From JBFWUW01 sp050247075 (GTDB taxonomy: Bacteria; Planctomycetota; Planctomycetia; Pirellulales; JBFWUW01), in the NCBI GenBank assembly GCA_050247075.1, contig JBFWUW010000056.1, positions 1 through 48,435 on the forward strand: a stretch of DNA of 48,435 nucleotides. The letters run 5' to 3'. The notes under the pieces were generated by a model. It was not told the origin of the DNA, did no database searches, and saw nothing but the letters and a program-made list of their open reading frames with translations. Of this stretch, positions 1 through 8,255 are shown one piece after another (within the stretch, counting starts at the first letter, position 1; each line of letters opens with the position of its first letter). The position numbers and the translations under genes were made by a program.

Positions 1-101
1 GGTGGCGAACTCGTTTCGCGAACCTGTATCGCAAGACAAGCGAGTCGCCTCGAAGGACTAAGGTGTACCACGTAAAAGCCATTCGCGCCAGCCTGTGCAG
101 A

Positions 102-392
102 CTACCCAGCTATGCGCGCTGGCCTTGCACCCGTCGCGATGGCCGCCTGCCGCAGGTCGGGCACGACATCGCAGTCATGGTTGCCGAAGCCGAAATAAAC
201 AGAGAGGACCGAGCACGCGGCCAGGATTTCCGGTCTAGTAATGTCGCCACAATGAATAATCGCGTCAGCCTGTTGCGATTGCAGCATTTCCACGGCTGTT
301 CGAACGCGATCCAATTGGTCATGTGAATCGGAGCTGACTCCGAGCCGGGCCACATTTTCGTTAGAGACTGTCAGCGGCGGGATGCGGCTCAT
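102..392 (-). pseudogene. Truncated metallophosphoesterase (YfcE/MJ0936-like), N-terminal half only
   Basis: The 96-residue product carries the first half of a calcineurin-like phosphoesterase: SDSHD (Asp and His metal ligands), a CGDI block and GNHD. The C-terminal half with the HGH and GHTH metal ligands is missing; family members are normally about 150-180 residues. A TAG stop at 102-104 ends the frame after ATGARPARIAG. The sequence up to the window edge shows no obvious continuation in the other two frames. The ATG at 392 follows the stop of the upstream gene (399-692) by 6 bases, so the two were probably cotranscribed. The product cannot form the usual two-metal site, so it is called a remnant. 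A sequencing frameshift is the main alternative. Confidence 0.6.
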
Positions 393-398
393 GTAAGT

Positions 399-692
399 TC
401 AGGATGCTCCTTTCGCCGCACCGTTTCGCTCCGCATTCAATTTCGTCAGCCAATCATCCTCATAGGGCAAGGAAAACAACAATTGAATCTGCTCGGCGCG
501 GTCGGGCTGGCCGGCCGCCAGGATGGCCAGGGCTTGGCGGATACGGCCCAATCGTGGGTCATCGTCAACCAGGCCATCGGCCCGGTCTAGCCGGTCCAGC
601 GAGGCCCCCACTTCCAGCAGTTTGGCCCGGATTTCCAAGTAAACCCGATTGAGAATCTCAGGGGCATCGAGGGTGGCGGCAGTCATCTCCAT
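399..692 (-). CDS. Small conserved-looking protein of unknown function
   Basis: A 97-residue soluble, acidic protein with no signal peptide or membrane segment. It is mostly predicted helix and ends with a motif-like stretch, LFSLPYEDDWLTKLN. I do not recognise the family. The start is ATG at 692, or the second ATG at 686, which sits better behind the upstream purine-rich stretch AAGGATAATGGAG. The truncated phosphoesterase begins 6 bases downstream on the same strand, which suggests a two-gene unit. GC-rich third positions support it as a real gene. The function cannot be inferred from context because its partner is broken. Confidence 0.6.
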   Translation of the reverse strand: MEMTAATLDAPEILNRVYLEIRAKLLEVGASLDRLDRADGLVDDDPRLGRIRQALAILAAGQPDRAEQIQLLFSLPYEDDWLTKLNAERNGAAKGAS

Positions 693-1087
693 TATCCTTC
701 ACGATTTCTGACGGGAATGGCGGCGATGCGGCTGCACTGCAGCCATTGCGCGCACGCCAAACAGCCCCAACTTCAGTTTCAACGGCGGGGGAGGAGAAAT
801 CAAGGGGAAGGGGAGAGGAGTTGTCAGTTGTCAGTGTTCGGGGCGAAGCGGAGAAGCTATCAGCTATCAGCTACGAGTTTCTTTGGTTTATCCTTCATCC
901 TTTCGCCTTTCCCTTTCCCTCCACTTATTCCGATAGTAACGATGGTGCCGGATGCTTTGCGCTGGCGTGTAGCCACCGGGTGGCCATCCGTAAGCCAAAC
1001 TTGGGATGGACGGTACGGCTGCGCGCGGAGATGTTCCTTTCGGCGATGGAATCGCCTCCTACAAGCCATTTAACAACCGATTGCCTT
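693..1087. other. Intergenic region with three kinds of dispersed repeat fragment
   Basis: No gene is supported here, although a frame stays open through most of it. It holds an AGCGGAGAAGCT/CAGC element (847-872), a short heptamer run (894-921) and an inverted copy of the TAGGAG REP-like hairpin (1039-1066). The peptide encoded upstream of about 1080 has neither the composition nor the periodicity of the HEAT protein that follows. Confidence 0.6.
1039..1066 (-). repeat. REP-like TAGGAG hairpin element, copy 1
   Basis: Read on the minus strand it has the head TTGTAGGAG followed by the stem-loop GGCGAT-TCC-ATCGCC, a perfect 6-bp stem with a TCC loop, then GA. Other copies lie at 4860-5012, 13908-13981, 17742-17768, 32618-32646 and 48046-48070. 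Confidence 0.7.
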
Positions 1088-2710
1088 GTGACAGCGGGAA
1101 TTGACACGACGTGGGATTTGCTGGCGACGACGGCCAATGAGGCTGTCGCCGATGTGCTGATCCCCGCACTCGATTCGCCCTGGCCGGCCATTCGCGACAA
1201 CGCCTTCAAAATCCTCCTCGAACGCCGCAATCATGCGGGCCAGTCGGCCCTATTGAGGCGGCTGCACCGCATGGACGAGGCCTGGCGGGAACAACTCTTC
1301 GAGCATCGCGAAGGGTTGACGCGGGCCGTTCGCGATGCCGCGCTCGATCCCGATCCGCAGACCTGCGCCAACGGCTGTGAAGCGCTGGTCTGGTTTCACG
1401 AGTACGAACTGATGGCGGCGCTGGTTAATGCCGTCGAGGCCGATGGCAACCCGCATGTCGATCTGCACGCGGCCGCCGTCTTGCGGCTGGCCGAGGAATT
1501 GCTGCAAGAACTTTCGCTGCCTCGCGACGATTGCCGGCGGATTGATCCGCAGCGCTCGCGCGCCGCGGCGCTGAGCTGTTTGGAGCAATCGCTGTTGAAA
1601 TTTGGCCAGCACGGCCGCAAGGAGATTGTCGAAGCGTTCTTGGTGCTGGTCTCGCGGGAGAACGCCGCCTACAAGGCCATTCTGGCCAACCCTCGGCACG
1701 GCAGTTATCTGCCGCTGATCGACCTGTTGTTGCATAGCGACCGGCCGGGGGTCATTCGGCTGGTGCTGAGTTCCTTGGATGACCCGCACCCAACCTCGGC
1801 CGCGCTATCGGTATTAAGCCGGCGGCAGTCGCCCAAGTTTATCCGCCACTTGTTGAAGAAGATCGGCCAGGAGCCTTCGGCCGCGGCGGCGGCCAATCTC
1901 AAGAAGATCGAGAGCCTGGCCTGGGCCCGGCCTGACGCGGGCATCATTCAAGGCTTGGACGACGACGAGCAGCACAGTTTGATTCGGCTGGTGGCGGCAT
2001 CCGGCCAAAAGCGAACCGACGCCCTGGAGACGGTGGAGTTTATCCTGCGGCATGGCCTGCCCGCCGGCCGCCGGGCAGCGGCCGCGGCGCTGAAACAGTT
2101 CAGCGGCGGCACGGTCAATCGCCTGAGCATGGACGCCTTGGATGACGAAGACCCCCATGTGCAGGCCGCCGCGATCAAGCAGATTCGGCCGCGTGGATTG
2201 CCCGGTGTGTTGGGGCGGCTGATCGAATTGGCCGACAGCCCGCACGGCGTGGTCCGTGCGGCGGTACGAGAAACGATGACGGAATTTCGATTTGGCCGTT
2301 ACCTGGCGGCCTTCGATGCGTTGGATGACGATGTCCGTCGTTCGACAGGGGTGCTGGTCCGCAAGATAGATACGCAGACCATCTCGCAGCTCTCGGCGGA
2401 GTTCTATTCGCCGGTTCGCACGCGCCGTTTAAGGGCGATCGCCGTGAGCCTGGCCATTCAGGCAGCGCCGGCCGTCGAGATGCACCTGCGCGCGGCCTTG
2501 TTGAATGACAGCGACCATTTCGTCCGGGTCGAAGCCGCAAAAGCCTTGTCCTACTGCGATACGCCTTCGGCCGCCGCCGCGCTGCAAGAGGCGCTCGAGG
2601 ACACGAGCCTGCTGGTACGGGATGTCGCCAAACGCGGCCTGGACGAACTGGCCTCGCGCGGCATCGTGCCCAACCGCTGGCCCCCCACAGAGGAGCCAGC
2701 GCATGAATAA
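1088..2710 (+). CDS. HEAT-repeat (PBS lyase-type) scaffold protein
   Basis: About 540 residues made of paired helices with HEAT/armadillo character. Recurrent patterns such as LDDPHPTSAALSVL, LDDEDPHVQAAAIKQI, LNDSDHFVRVEAAKAL and LEDTSLLVRDVAKRGL fall at 30-40 residue spacing and are clearest in the C-terminal half. There is no signal peptide, so it is probably cytoplasmic. Such solenoids bind proteins, and no catalytic motif is visible. The start is uncertain. ATGs at 1031 and 1046 lie in or beside a REP-like repeat and lack a good ribosome site, so GTG 1088 is preferred. The stop overlaps the start of the downstream membrane-protein gene by 8 bases, which implies translational coupling and a shared role. 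Confidence 0.8.
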   Translation: MTAGIDTTWDLLATTANEAVADVLIPALDSPWPAIRDNAFKILLERRNHAGQSALLRRLHRMDEAWREQLFEHREGLTRAVRDAALDPDPQTCANGCEALVWFHEYELMAALVNAVEADGNPHVDLHAAAVLRLAEELLQELSLPRDDCRRIDPQRSRAAALSCLEQSLLKFGQHGRKEIVEAFLVLVSRENAAYKAILANPRHGSYLPLIDLLLHSDRPGVIRLVLSSLDDPHPTSAALSVLSRRQSPKFIRHLLKKIGQEPSAAAAANLKKIESLAWARPDAGIIQGLDDDEQHSLIRLVAASGQKRTDALETVEFILRHGLPAGRRAAAAALKQFSGGTVNRLSMDALDDEDPHVQAAAIKQIRPRGLPGVLGRLIELADSPHGVVRAAVRETMTEFRFGRYLAAFDALDDDVRRSTGVLVRKIDTQTISQLSAEFYSPVRTRRLRAIAVSLAIQAAPAVEMHLRAALLNDSDHFVRVEAAKALSYCDTPSAAAALQEALEDTSLLVRDVAKRGLDELASRGIVPNRWPPTEEPAHE

Positions 2711-3188
2711 CCTCCTGGGGGGCTGGTTGCTGGCCGCGGGCGGTGAAATGGACCGCATCGCTGGCCTGGGTGGCAATTTCCGCGGCGAACGGGCCGAGTT
2801 GGGACTGGACAAGGTATGCCTGATCGGGGCCTTCTTTGTCGGTCTCTGTTTCATCGTCTGGCTGGTTGCCCGGCTGTTCGACGACCAGCAACCCAAGCGG
2901 CCCTTCTACAGCCGGCGGAAGTTGTGGCGAGCCCTGTGCCGCGGCCATCAACTAAGCCGATCCGAACGCAAACTGCTGAGCATACTCTCCAAGCGCAACC
3001 GGCTGAAAGACCCCGCGATCTTGTTCTTGCGGCCAGAGCTGTTCGACCTGAATCACACAGAGATCGCTGGGGACCGCAAAGCCGCGGCTACTGCCGCGTT
3101 GAAAGCCAAACTATTCGCCGGCTTCTTCGTGGATGGCCGGCCAGTATCGGCGGAAGCCGCTCAAGAAATGGCGGAGGCGGCGCGGTAG
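2703..3188 (+). CDS. Single-pass membrane protein of unknown function, coupled to the HEAT protein
   Basis: A 161-residue protein starting at ATG 2703, which overlaps the last 8 bases of the HEAT gene. One strong hydrophobic segment spans about residues 38-60 (VCLIGAFFVGLCFIVWLVARLF region). It is followed by a basic cytoplasmic-type tail rich in Arg and Lys, with helical stretches. The short N-terminus has no cleavable signal, so the protein is probably an anchored protein with a C-terminal soluble domain. No family is recognised. Overlap with the HEAT gene suggests the HEAT solenoid may be recruited to the membrane through it; that is inference. It ends 6 bases from the convergent tsaB stop. 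Confidence 0.75.
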   Translation: MNNLLGGWLLAAGGEMDRIAGLGGNFRGERAELGLDKVCLIGAFFVGLCFIVWLVARLFDDQQPKRPFYSRRKLWRALCRGHQLSRSERKLLSILSKRNRLKDPAILFLRPELFDLNHTEIAGDRKAAATAALKAKLFAGFFVDGRPVSAEAAQEMAEAAR

Positions 3189-3194
3189 TGTTTG

Positions 3195-3869
3195 TCAGCT
3201 TCCCTGGCGTTTTTCTTCCGCAGCGCTGGCACGACCGTAGAAGGGCAGCATTTGCCAGATATCGCCGCGACGGCCGGCGGCGTATTGTTCGGCGGCGAGT
3301 TGCCCCACGGCCGCTGCCCGGGGTTGCCAGCACGTCTCCGAGACAAGTTGGACCCAGTCGGGCAATTGGGGGCGCAGTTTCTCCAGGATCGGCCCGCATA
3401 GCCAGCGGTCGGGCGATAAAGCTTGCAACCAATCGTCGAATTCCACCAACTCTGTTTCCCCTTGCCAGCAGAGGTGCCCTGGCGGCGTTCTCTCAAACCG
3501 GCCGACAAAGAGTTGCTGGCGATGGGCGTCGATCACGGTTTCGATCGCCGCGCATTCGGGCGGAACTTGACGGGCCAAGACCTCCAACGTGTTGACTCCC
3601 AAGACTTCCGCGCCGGCCGCGTAGGCGAACACCTTGGCGGTTGTCGCGCCGACCCGCAGCCCCGTGAACGAACCAGGGCCTTGGGTCACGGCCACCAGGT
3701 TGACGTCGGTCGGCTGCCAGCCAGCCTGCCGGAGTACGCCGCGAATCGCCGGCGCAAGCGATTGCGCGCTGCGCTGCTTGGCATTCAACGGCAACTCAAT
3801 CAGCGTGCCGTCGGCGATGGCGGCCACGCTGCCCGACAGGCCGGATGTTTCCAGGGCAAGGATGCGCAT
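3195..3869 (-). CDS. tsaB: tRNA N6-threonylcarbamoyladenosine biosynthesis protein TsaB
   Basis: A 224-residue ASKHA-fold protein of the TsaB/YeaZ family. It is the partner of TsaD in transferring threonylcarbamoyl to A37 of ANN-decoding tRNAs. The start MRILALETSGLSGSVA gives the typical beta-hairpin phosphate-binding opening. Residues 64-74 hold the family signature QGPGSFTGLRVG. The C-terminal half is more divergent, as is usual for TsaB. The start is ATG 3869 because the family motif begins there; a possible ATG lies 12 bases upstream at 3881. Longer upstream extensions are rich in Arg, Ser and Thr and look non-coding. It is divergent from the phosphoesterase gene at 4092 and convergent with the membrane-protein gene. 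Confidence 0.92.
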   Translation of the reverse strand: MRILALETSGLSGSVAAIADGTLIELPLNAKQRSAQSLAPAIRGVLRQAGWQPTDVNLVAVTQGPGSFTGLRVGATTAKVFAYAAGAEVLGVNTLEVLARQVPPECAAIETVIDAHRQQLFVGRFERTPPGHLCWQGETELVEFDDWLQALSPDRWLCGPILEKLRPQLPDWVQLVSETCWQPRAAAVGQLAAEQYAAGRRGDIWQMLPFYGRASAAEEKRQGS

Positions 3870-4091
3870 GTGAAGTTGCATTTGGTGGAGCGACGCAAAT
3901 TGGCAAGTGGCCGCCCTCGGTTCTAGCGAGGTTTCTGGCGATCGCGAAGTCCTCCCCCTTGTTCTCGACCCCATTATTTCGCCCTATTGCCCGATTGGCC
4001 TGCCTTGACCCCCACTATACGGCAACCTAGACTTTTGTTTGGACTTGCGTTGGCTTTCCCCGTTTCTTGGCAGTCGTTCAGGTGGTCCGGC

Positions 4092-4841
4092 GTGAAGCGG
4101 GCTCTCATCAGCGATATTCACGGCAATCTAGAAGGCCTTCAAGCCGTTCTGGCGGACATCCGCCAGCAAGGCGTGACGGAGATCTATTGCTTGGGGGACA
4201 TCATTGGCTACGGCCCCAACCCTCGCGAGTGCATCGACCTGGTGATGAACTGCAAGATGTGCCTGTTGGGAAACCACGACCAAGGGGCCTTGTTCGATCC
4301 CGAGGGCTTCAACGCGGGTGCCGAGCGGGCCATCTTTTGGACACGCGAACAGCTTGAAGACCCCACCGGCAGCCCCGAGGCCAACAACCGCCGCTGGGAT
4401 TTCTTGGGTGAACTGCCGCGCAATCACCGCGAAGACCAATTCTTGTTCGTTCACGGGTCCGCCCGCAACCCCTTGAACGAGTACGTTTTCCCGGAAGATA
4501 TCTACAACAAGCGGAAGATGGAAAAAATCTTCTCGCTGATCGACCAGTACTGCTTTCAGGGGCATACGCATGTGCCTGGCGTGTTTACGGAGAGCCTGAA
4601 CTTTCTCAGCCCGGACGAACTGGGGCACCAGTACAAGCTGGGGAGCGAGAAAATCATGGTCAACGTCGGCTCGGTCGGCCAGCCGCGCGACGGCGACCCT
4701 CGTAGCTGCTACGTGATTATCGAAGATGGCGTTGTCCGCTTTCGCCGCGTCGATTACGACAACGAAGTCACCCGACGCAAGATCTATGATACGCCCGATT
4801 TAGACAATTTCTTGGGCGACCGGCTGATGGAAGGACGTTAG
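4092..4841 (+). CDS. Metallophosphoesterase (calcineurin-like, YfcE/ApaH-like family)
   Basis: A 249-residue complete phosphoesterase. Metal-binding blocks in order are SDIHGN (Asp8, His10), GDIIGYGPNP (Asp36), GNHDQG (60-65), VHGS and GHTHVP (157-162), so both metal sites are intact. Such proteins hydrolyse phosphomonoesters, cyclic nucleotides or dinucleotides; the substrate cannot be told here. The start is GTG 4092, chosen because AGGTGG at 4080-4085 stands 6 bases upstream and the family begins at this residue. It has no signal peptide and is cytoplasmic. A 340-base repeat-rich gap separates it from yidC. It is unlike the broken phosphoesterase at the left edge, which lacks the second half. 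Confidence 0.88.
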   Translation: MKRALISDIHGNLEGLQAVLADIRQQGVTEIYCLGDIIGYGPNPRECIDLVMNCKMCLLGNHDQGALFDPEGFNAGAERAIFWTREQLEDPTGSPEANNRRWDFLGELPRNHREDQFLFVHGSARNPLNEYVFPEDIYNKRKMEKIFSLIDQYCFQGHTHVPGVFTESLNFLSPDELGHQYKLGSEKIMVNVGSVGQPRDGDPRSCYVIIEDGVVRFRRVDYDNEVTRRKIYDTPDLDNFLGDRLMEGR

Positions 4842-4859
4842 CCCGCCACGGGCCAACCT

Positions 4860-4913
4860 GCTAGGAGCAGTCTCTGACGGCGAAGGGGCTGTAGGAGCCG
4901 TCTCTGGCGGCGA
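4860..4913 (+). repeat. Two tandem REP-like TAGGAG hairpins
   Basis: Two head-to-tail copies. 4860-4883 has the head CTAGGAG and a degenerate stem (GCAGTC-TCT-GACGGC). 4889-4913 has the head CTGTAGGAG and the stem GCCGTC-TCT-GGCGGC, where one A-T pair position has become a G-T wobble. Spacing between units is about 29 bases. Confidence 0.75.
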
Positions 4914-4987
4914 CAATGCGGTGTCTCCACAAGTACAATTACGCCCTCGTTTCTTGACGCTACTGCGTTGCCTGGGTTACGCGGATT

Positions 4988-5012
4988 ATCGCCGTCGGAG
5001 ACGGCTCCTACA
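4988..5012 (-). repeat. REP-like TAGGAG hairpin, inverted relative to the pair upstream
   Basis: On the minus strand it reads TGTAGGAG followed by the perfect stem-loop GCCGTC-TCC-GACGGC and GAT. It faces the tandem pair at 4860-4913, giving the clustered inverted layout typical of REP sequences. Confidence 0.75.
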
Positions 5013-5184
5013 GATGCCCCCCCTCTCTCCTTGCAAGAAATGGATAGCTTGGGAGAATACATCTTCGAGAGGGGTTGGAAGTGGGGCGCAACATGACCGG
5101 ATTTGTCGCGCGGGTGCGCGCCTCATTCCGAACACGGTTTGTGTCGGCCTGTCCGTCCGCCGTGATACCTGAGGACGCTGTGCG

Positions 5185-7443
5185 ATGGACAAACGGTTCT
5201 TATTGTTTTTGTTGATAGCCTTTACGGCACTAACGATTAACGCCTTTGTGGCTAACTGGTTGCGTCCGCCGCAGCCGCCCGTGGAACAGCCCTTGGCACA
5301 GGGGGACGGCGACAAGAAAGCCGCCGATCCCCAGGATGGCGACGAGCCGCCGAAAAAGGTCGATCCGCCCGCCGATCCTGGGCCTCCGCCAGTGGAGGAA
5401 GAGCCGGAAGATGCCGGCCCGGCCACGCCTGCTCCGGCCGTCGAGGCGGAATGGATTGCGATTGGCTCGGCATCGCCCGACAGCCCGTACAAAATGATGG
5501 CGGTGTTGTCGAACGTGGGGGCCTGCATTGAACAAGTTGAACTGAACGACGGCACGCGCGACCTGGAAGACATTGAAGACCACAGCGGCTATTTGGGGCC
5601 TCTGGCGGCGGCGGCTGTCGAAGGGGGCCTGAAAGTCAACGTGGTGGGACCGGGTACGCCCACCGACTTGGCCGGGCTAAAAGTGGGAGACGTGTTGACA
5701 TCTTTTGCCGGCACCGCCTTAACCAAGGTGGAAGATCTTGATAACGCCCTGGACAGGACCAAAGTCGATGACACGGTGGCGATTGAATTCTTTCGAGACG
5801 GACGCGCGCAACCGGCGGCCCGGGCCAAACTGACCCAGAAACCATTGAAGGTCCTCAGCCGCGAGGTCAACACCACCAACGGCGAGTTGGACCAGGCGTC
5901 GTTCTTGCTGACCATGCGGCAAATCAACGACCGCTCGTTGCAATCGGACGACACCGAACTAAAAAACGTGGCACTGCTGGGCAGCACTTGGCAAATCAAG
6001 AATGCCACTCCCTCGTCGGTGGAATTCGTACAGACGCTGCCCGACGACGGGCTGGAAATCGTCAAGCGTTACCGGCTGGCCAGCGCTGGCGAAGAAGCCG
6101 ACTCCAATACGCCTCTGTATCACCTTGACCTGACGGTCGAGATACGCAACACCAAGTCCAAGCCAGCGGAAGTGGCCTACCAGTTGGATGGTCCCACCGG
6201 ATTGCCGACGGAAGGCTGGTGGTACGCCAATAAGCAAAGCCGCACCTGGAGCGGCGTCGGCGTACGCGATATCGCCATTTACAATTTCGACGGGCCAACC
6301 TTGCTGAGTTGCGTCTCGGTGGCCGAAGAGCAAAAGCCGTTGGTGGTGGACAAGCAACTGAGGTATTTGGGGGTCGATGCGCAGTACTTCTCGGCCGTCA
6401 TGCTGCCGAGGCTGGCCGCCGACCAACAGCCTTGGTTGGCGAGCGGGCGGACCATTTTGGCTGGTCCCGTGCCCGAAGACAAAAACCTGAAGAAACTGAC
6501 CAACGTCTCTTTCCGTGTTTCCAGCCAGGCCGAGACGCTGTCTCCCAAAGGGGGCTCTCTATCGCATAGCTATCGCATTTTCTTGGGGCCGAAGAAGCCC
6601 GATGTGATTGCCCCTTACGGCCTGGACGACCTGGTGTACTACGGCATGTTCTCGCCGGTCTCCAAGTTTCTGCTGGGGATCATGCACTTCTGCTACCACA
6701 ACCTGGTCTTCAACTACGGCCTGGCGATCATCATGCTGACGGTGATGGTTCGCGGGGCGATGTTTCCGCTGTCGCGGAAGCAAGCCATTGGCGCGCAGAA
6801 GATGCAAGAGATTCAGCCGGAGCTGAAAAAGCTCAACGAAAAGTACAAGGGCCAGCAAGAGCAGCGGCAAAAAGCCACCATGGAACTGTTCCGCAAGCAC
6901 AAATACAACCCTTATGGCGGCTGCCTGGTGATGTTCATCCAACTGCCGATCTTTATCGGGCTGTACCGGGCCTTGATGGTTGATGTGGAACTGCGGCAAG
7001 CCCCGCTGATTCCGGGGATGCAGTGGTGTTCCAACCTGGCAGCGCCAGACATGCTGCACCGCTGGGCCAATTGGCAGCCGTTCTTGACCGGCTACACCTC
7101 GATGCTGGGACCGTACTTCAACTTGCTGCCGCTGTTTACGGTGGGCTTGTTTTTGTGGCAGCAGAAGATGTTCATGCCGCCGCCGACCGACGAACAATCG
7201 GCCATGCAGCAAAAGATGATGAAGTACATGATGATCTTCATCTCGCTGATGTTCTTCAAAGTCCCCAGCGGGCTATGCATTTACTTCATCGCTTCGAGCC
7301 TGTGGGGCATTGCCGAACGCAAACTGCTGCCCAAGTCCAAGCCGGCCAACGGCGATATCACCCTGCTGGCACCCGCCAAGGCCAGCACCAACGGGCAAAA
7401 TGGCAGCGGTGGCACCCGCCGCAAAAAACAGAAGGGGAGATGA
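5185..7443 (+). CDS. yidC: Membrane protein insertase YidC with PDZ-like insert
   Basis: A 752-residue Oxa1/YidC/Alb3 insertase that places membrane proteins in the lipid bilayer alone or with SecYEG-SecDF. Residues 5-24 form the first membrane helix. A Pro/Glu/Asp-rich linker runs to about 83. Residues about 140-222 look like a PDZ domain (GPGTPTDLAGLKVGDVL, then ALDRTKVDDTVAIEF). The periplasmic beta domain follows to about 475. The insertase core is about 480-735 with MVRGAMFPL; Arg523 matches the conserved groove arginine. The tail is basic (RRKKQKGR). Start ATG 5185 has TGAGGA 9 bases upstream. It ends 24 bases from the convergent cheB-like gene. Confidence 0.95.
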   Translation: MDKRFLLFLLIAFTALTINAFVANWLRPPQPPVEQPLAQGDGDKKAADPQDGDEPPKKVDPPADPGPPPVEEEPEDAGPATPAPAVEAEWIAIGSASPDSPYKMMAVLSNVGACIEQVELNDGTRDLEDIEDHSGYLGPLAAAAVEGGLKVNVVGPGTPTDLAGLKVGDVLTSFAGTALTKVEDLDNALDRTKVDDTVAIEFFRDGRAQPAARAKLTQKPLKVLSREVNTTNGELDQASFLLTMRQINDRSLQSDDTELKNVALLGSTWQIKNATPSSVEFVQTLPDDGLEIVKRYRLASAGEEADSNTPLYHLDLTVEIRNTKSKPAEVAYQLDGPTGLPTEGWWYANKQSRTWSGVGVRDIAIYNFDGPTLLSCVSVAEEQKPLVVDKQLRYLGVDAQYFSAVMLPRLAADQQPWLASGRTILAGPVPEDKNLKKLTNVSFRVSSQAETLSPKGGSLSHSYRIFLGPKKPDVIAPYGLDDLVYYGMFSPVSKFLLGIMHFCYHNLVFNYGLAIIMLTVMVRGAMFPLSRKQAIGAQKMQEIQPELKKLNEKYKGQQEQRQKATMELFRKHKYNPYGGCLVMFIQLPIFIGLYRALMVDVELRQAPLIPGMQWCSNLAAPDMLHRWANWQPFLTGYTSMLGPYFNLLPLFTVGLFLWQQKMFMPPPTDEQSAMQQKMMKYMMIFISLMFFKVPSGLCIYFIASSLWGIAERKLLPKSKPANGDITLLAPAKASTNGQNGSGGTRRKKQKGR

Positions 7444-7467
7444 GGTTGGGTGGCGCGGGGCCGCCAT

Positions 7468-8058
7468 TCACTGGCACTTTTTGCCGGCGGCCAATTCCAC
7501 AAGCCTGCTAGCGATCTCGACGGTTGTTCCGACGAAATCACATTCCACGGCTTCCAGAGCATGCCTGGGCATGCTCTCGAATGCGGCCTCGTGCGGAGTC
7601 TGCACGATGCAAGTGCCTCCAGCTTGCTTGATCGCCTTGAGGCCGTCTACGCCATCCCACAAGCAGCCCGACAAGATCACACCGACGGCGTTGTGCCCCG
7701 CGCTGCCGGCAATCGAGAGAAACAGGTCATCGATGCGGCTGAGTTTCCTGAAGTGGCCTAAGTCGAGGCCCAGATCGATTTCCTTCCCCTCGACGGTCAT
7801 CACCTCGCTTGGACGCGCAACATAAATGTGGGTGCAGGTGACTTTTTCACCATCGAATGCCTCGCTCACTCTCAATCGCGTATGGTGCCGTAGGATCTCC
7901 GCCAGAAAATTTGCGCCGGACGGGGACCGATGCATCGCCACCATCAACGCGCCTTGGAAATGGGTGGGCAACAGGTCGACGATTTCCACGATGGGCTTCA
8001 GCCCGCCCGCCGAGGCGCCAATGCCGATCAACAAATTGGGATAGTCCGCGTTTGCCAC
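7468..8058 (-). CDS. Stand-alone CheB-type protein-glutamate methylesterase domain
   Basis: A 196-residue CheB catalytic domain with no receiver domain. The catalytic triad is readable: Ser16 in GASAGG, His43 in AMHRSP and Asp135 in GCLWDGVDG. CheB enzymes demethylate or deamidate glutamate/glutamine side chains of chemoreceptors. Without a receiver domain the regulation must differ from classical CheB. No cheR, chemoreceptor or cheA lies in this window. Similar free domains occur beside two-component or stress genes. The neighbours here are CsbD-like and PRC-barrel genes on the same strand, which hints at an envelope or stress setting rather than motility. Start ATG 8058 fits the family N-terminus. 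Confidence 0.88.
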   Translation of the reverse strand: MANADYPNLLIGIGASAGGLKPIVEIVDLLPTHFQGALMVAMHRSPSGANFLAEILRHHTRLRVSEAFDGEKVTCTHIYVARPSEVMTVEGKEIDLGLDLGHFRKLSRIDDLFLSIAGSAGHNAVGVILSGCLWDGVDGLKAIKQAGGTCIVQTPHEAAFESMPRHALEAVECDFVGTTVEIASRLVELAAGKKCQ

Positions 8059-8154
8059 GACTTTTTCCGCATTCGCCTACGATGGCCATGGTTGATGAAC
8101 CGCGAGAGCCAAGGGGATCGATCGGCCCTGTTTTTGCGTACTCAGCGAGGACGA

Positions 8155-8205
8155 GAAACAAAAAAAGACAAGCGCCCTGCTGAGGGGACAACCAGGGCGC
8201 TTGTC
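8155..8205 (-). terminator. Rho-independent terminator after the CsbD-like gene
   Basis: On the minus strand a perfect 13-bp stem (GACAAGCGCCCTG at 8167-8179 pairing with 8193-8205) has a 13-base loop. It is followed by a T-rich run (TTTTTTTGTTTC). It lies about 50 bases past the CsbD-like stop and should insulate the cheB-like gene from it. Confidence 0.88.
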
Positions 8206-8255
8206 GGTTCAACCATTCGCCGCGTACGCGTTATCGAACGCGGGCGAACGGCCAA

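Larger units (their letters stand above)
4842..5184. other. Gene-free gap upstream of yidC carrying three REP-like copies
   Basis: No coding gene is supported. In particular, no rnpA or yidD lies in front of yidC. The first half carries three copies of the TAGGAG hairpin (4860-4883, 4889-4913 and inverted 4988-5012). The second half shows only the yidC ribosome site TGAGGA at about 5170. Confidence 0.6.

Noticed and set aside
1..60. Imperfect inverted repeat GGCGA(A)CTCG / CGAGTCGCC at the window edge
   Set aside because: One bulge and no T-run; context is cut by the window so function cannot be judged.
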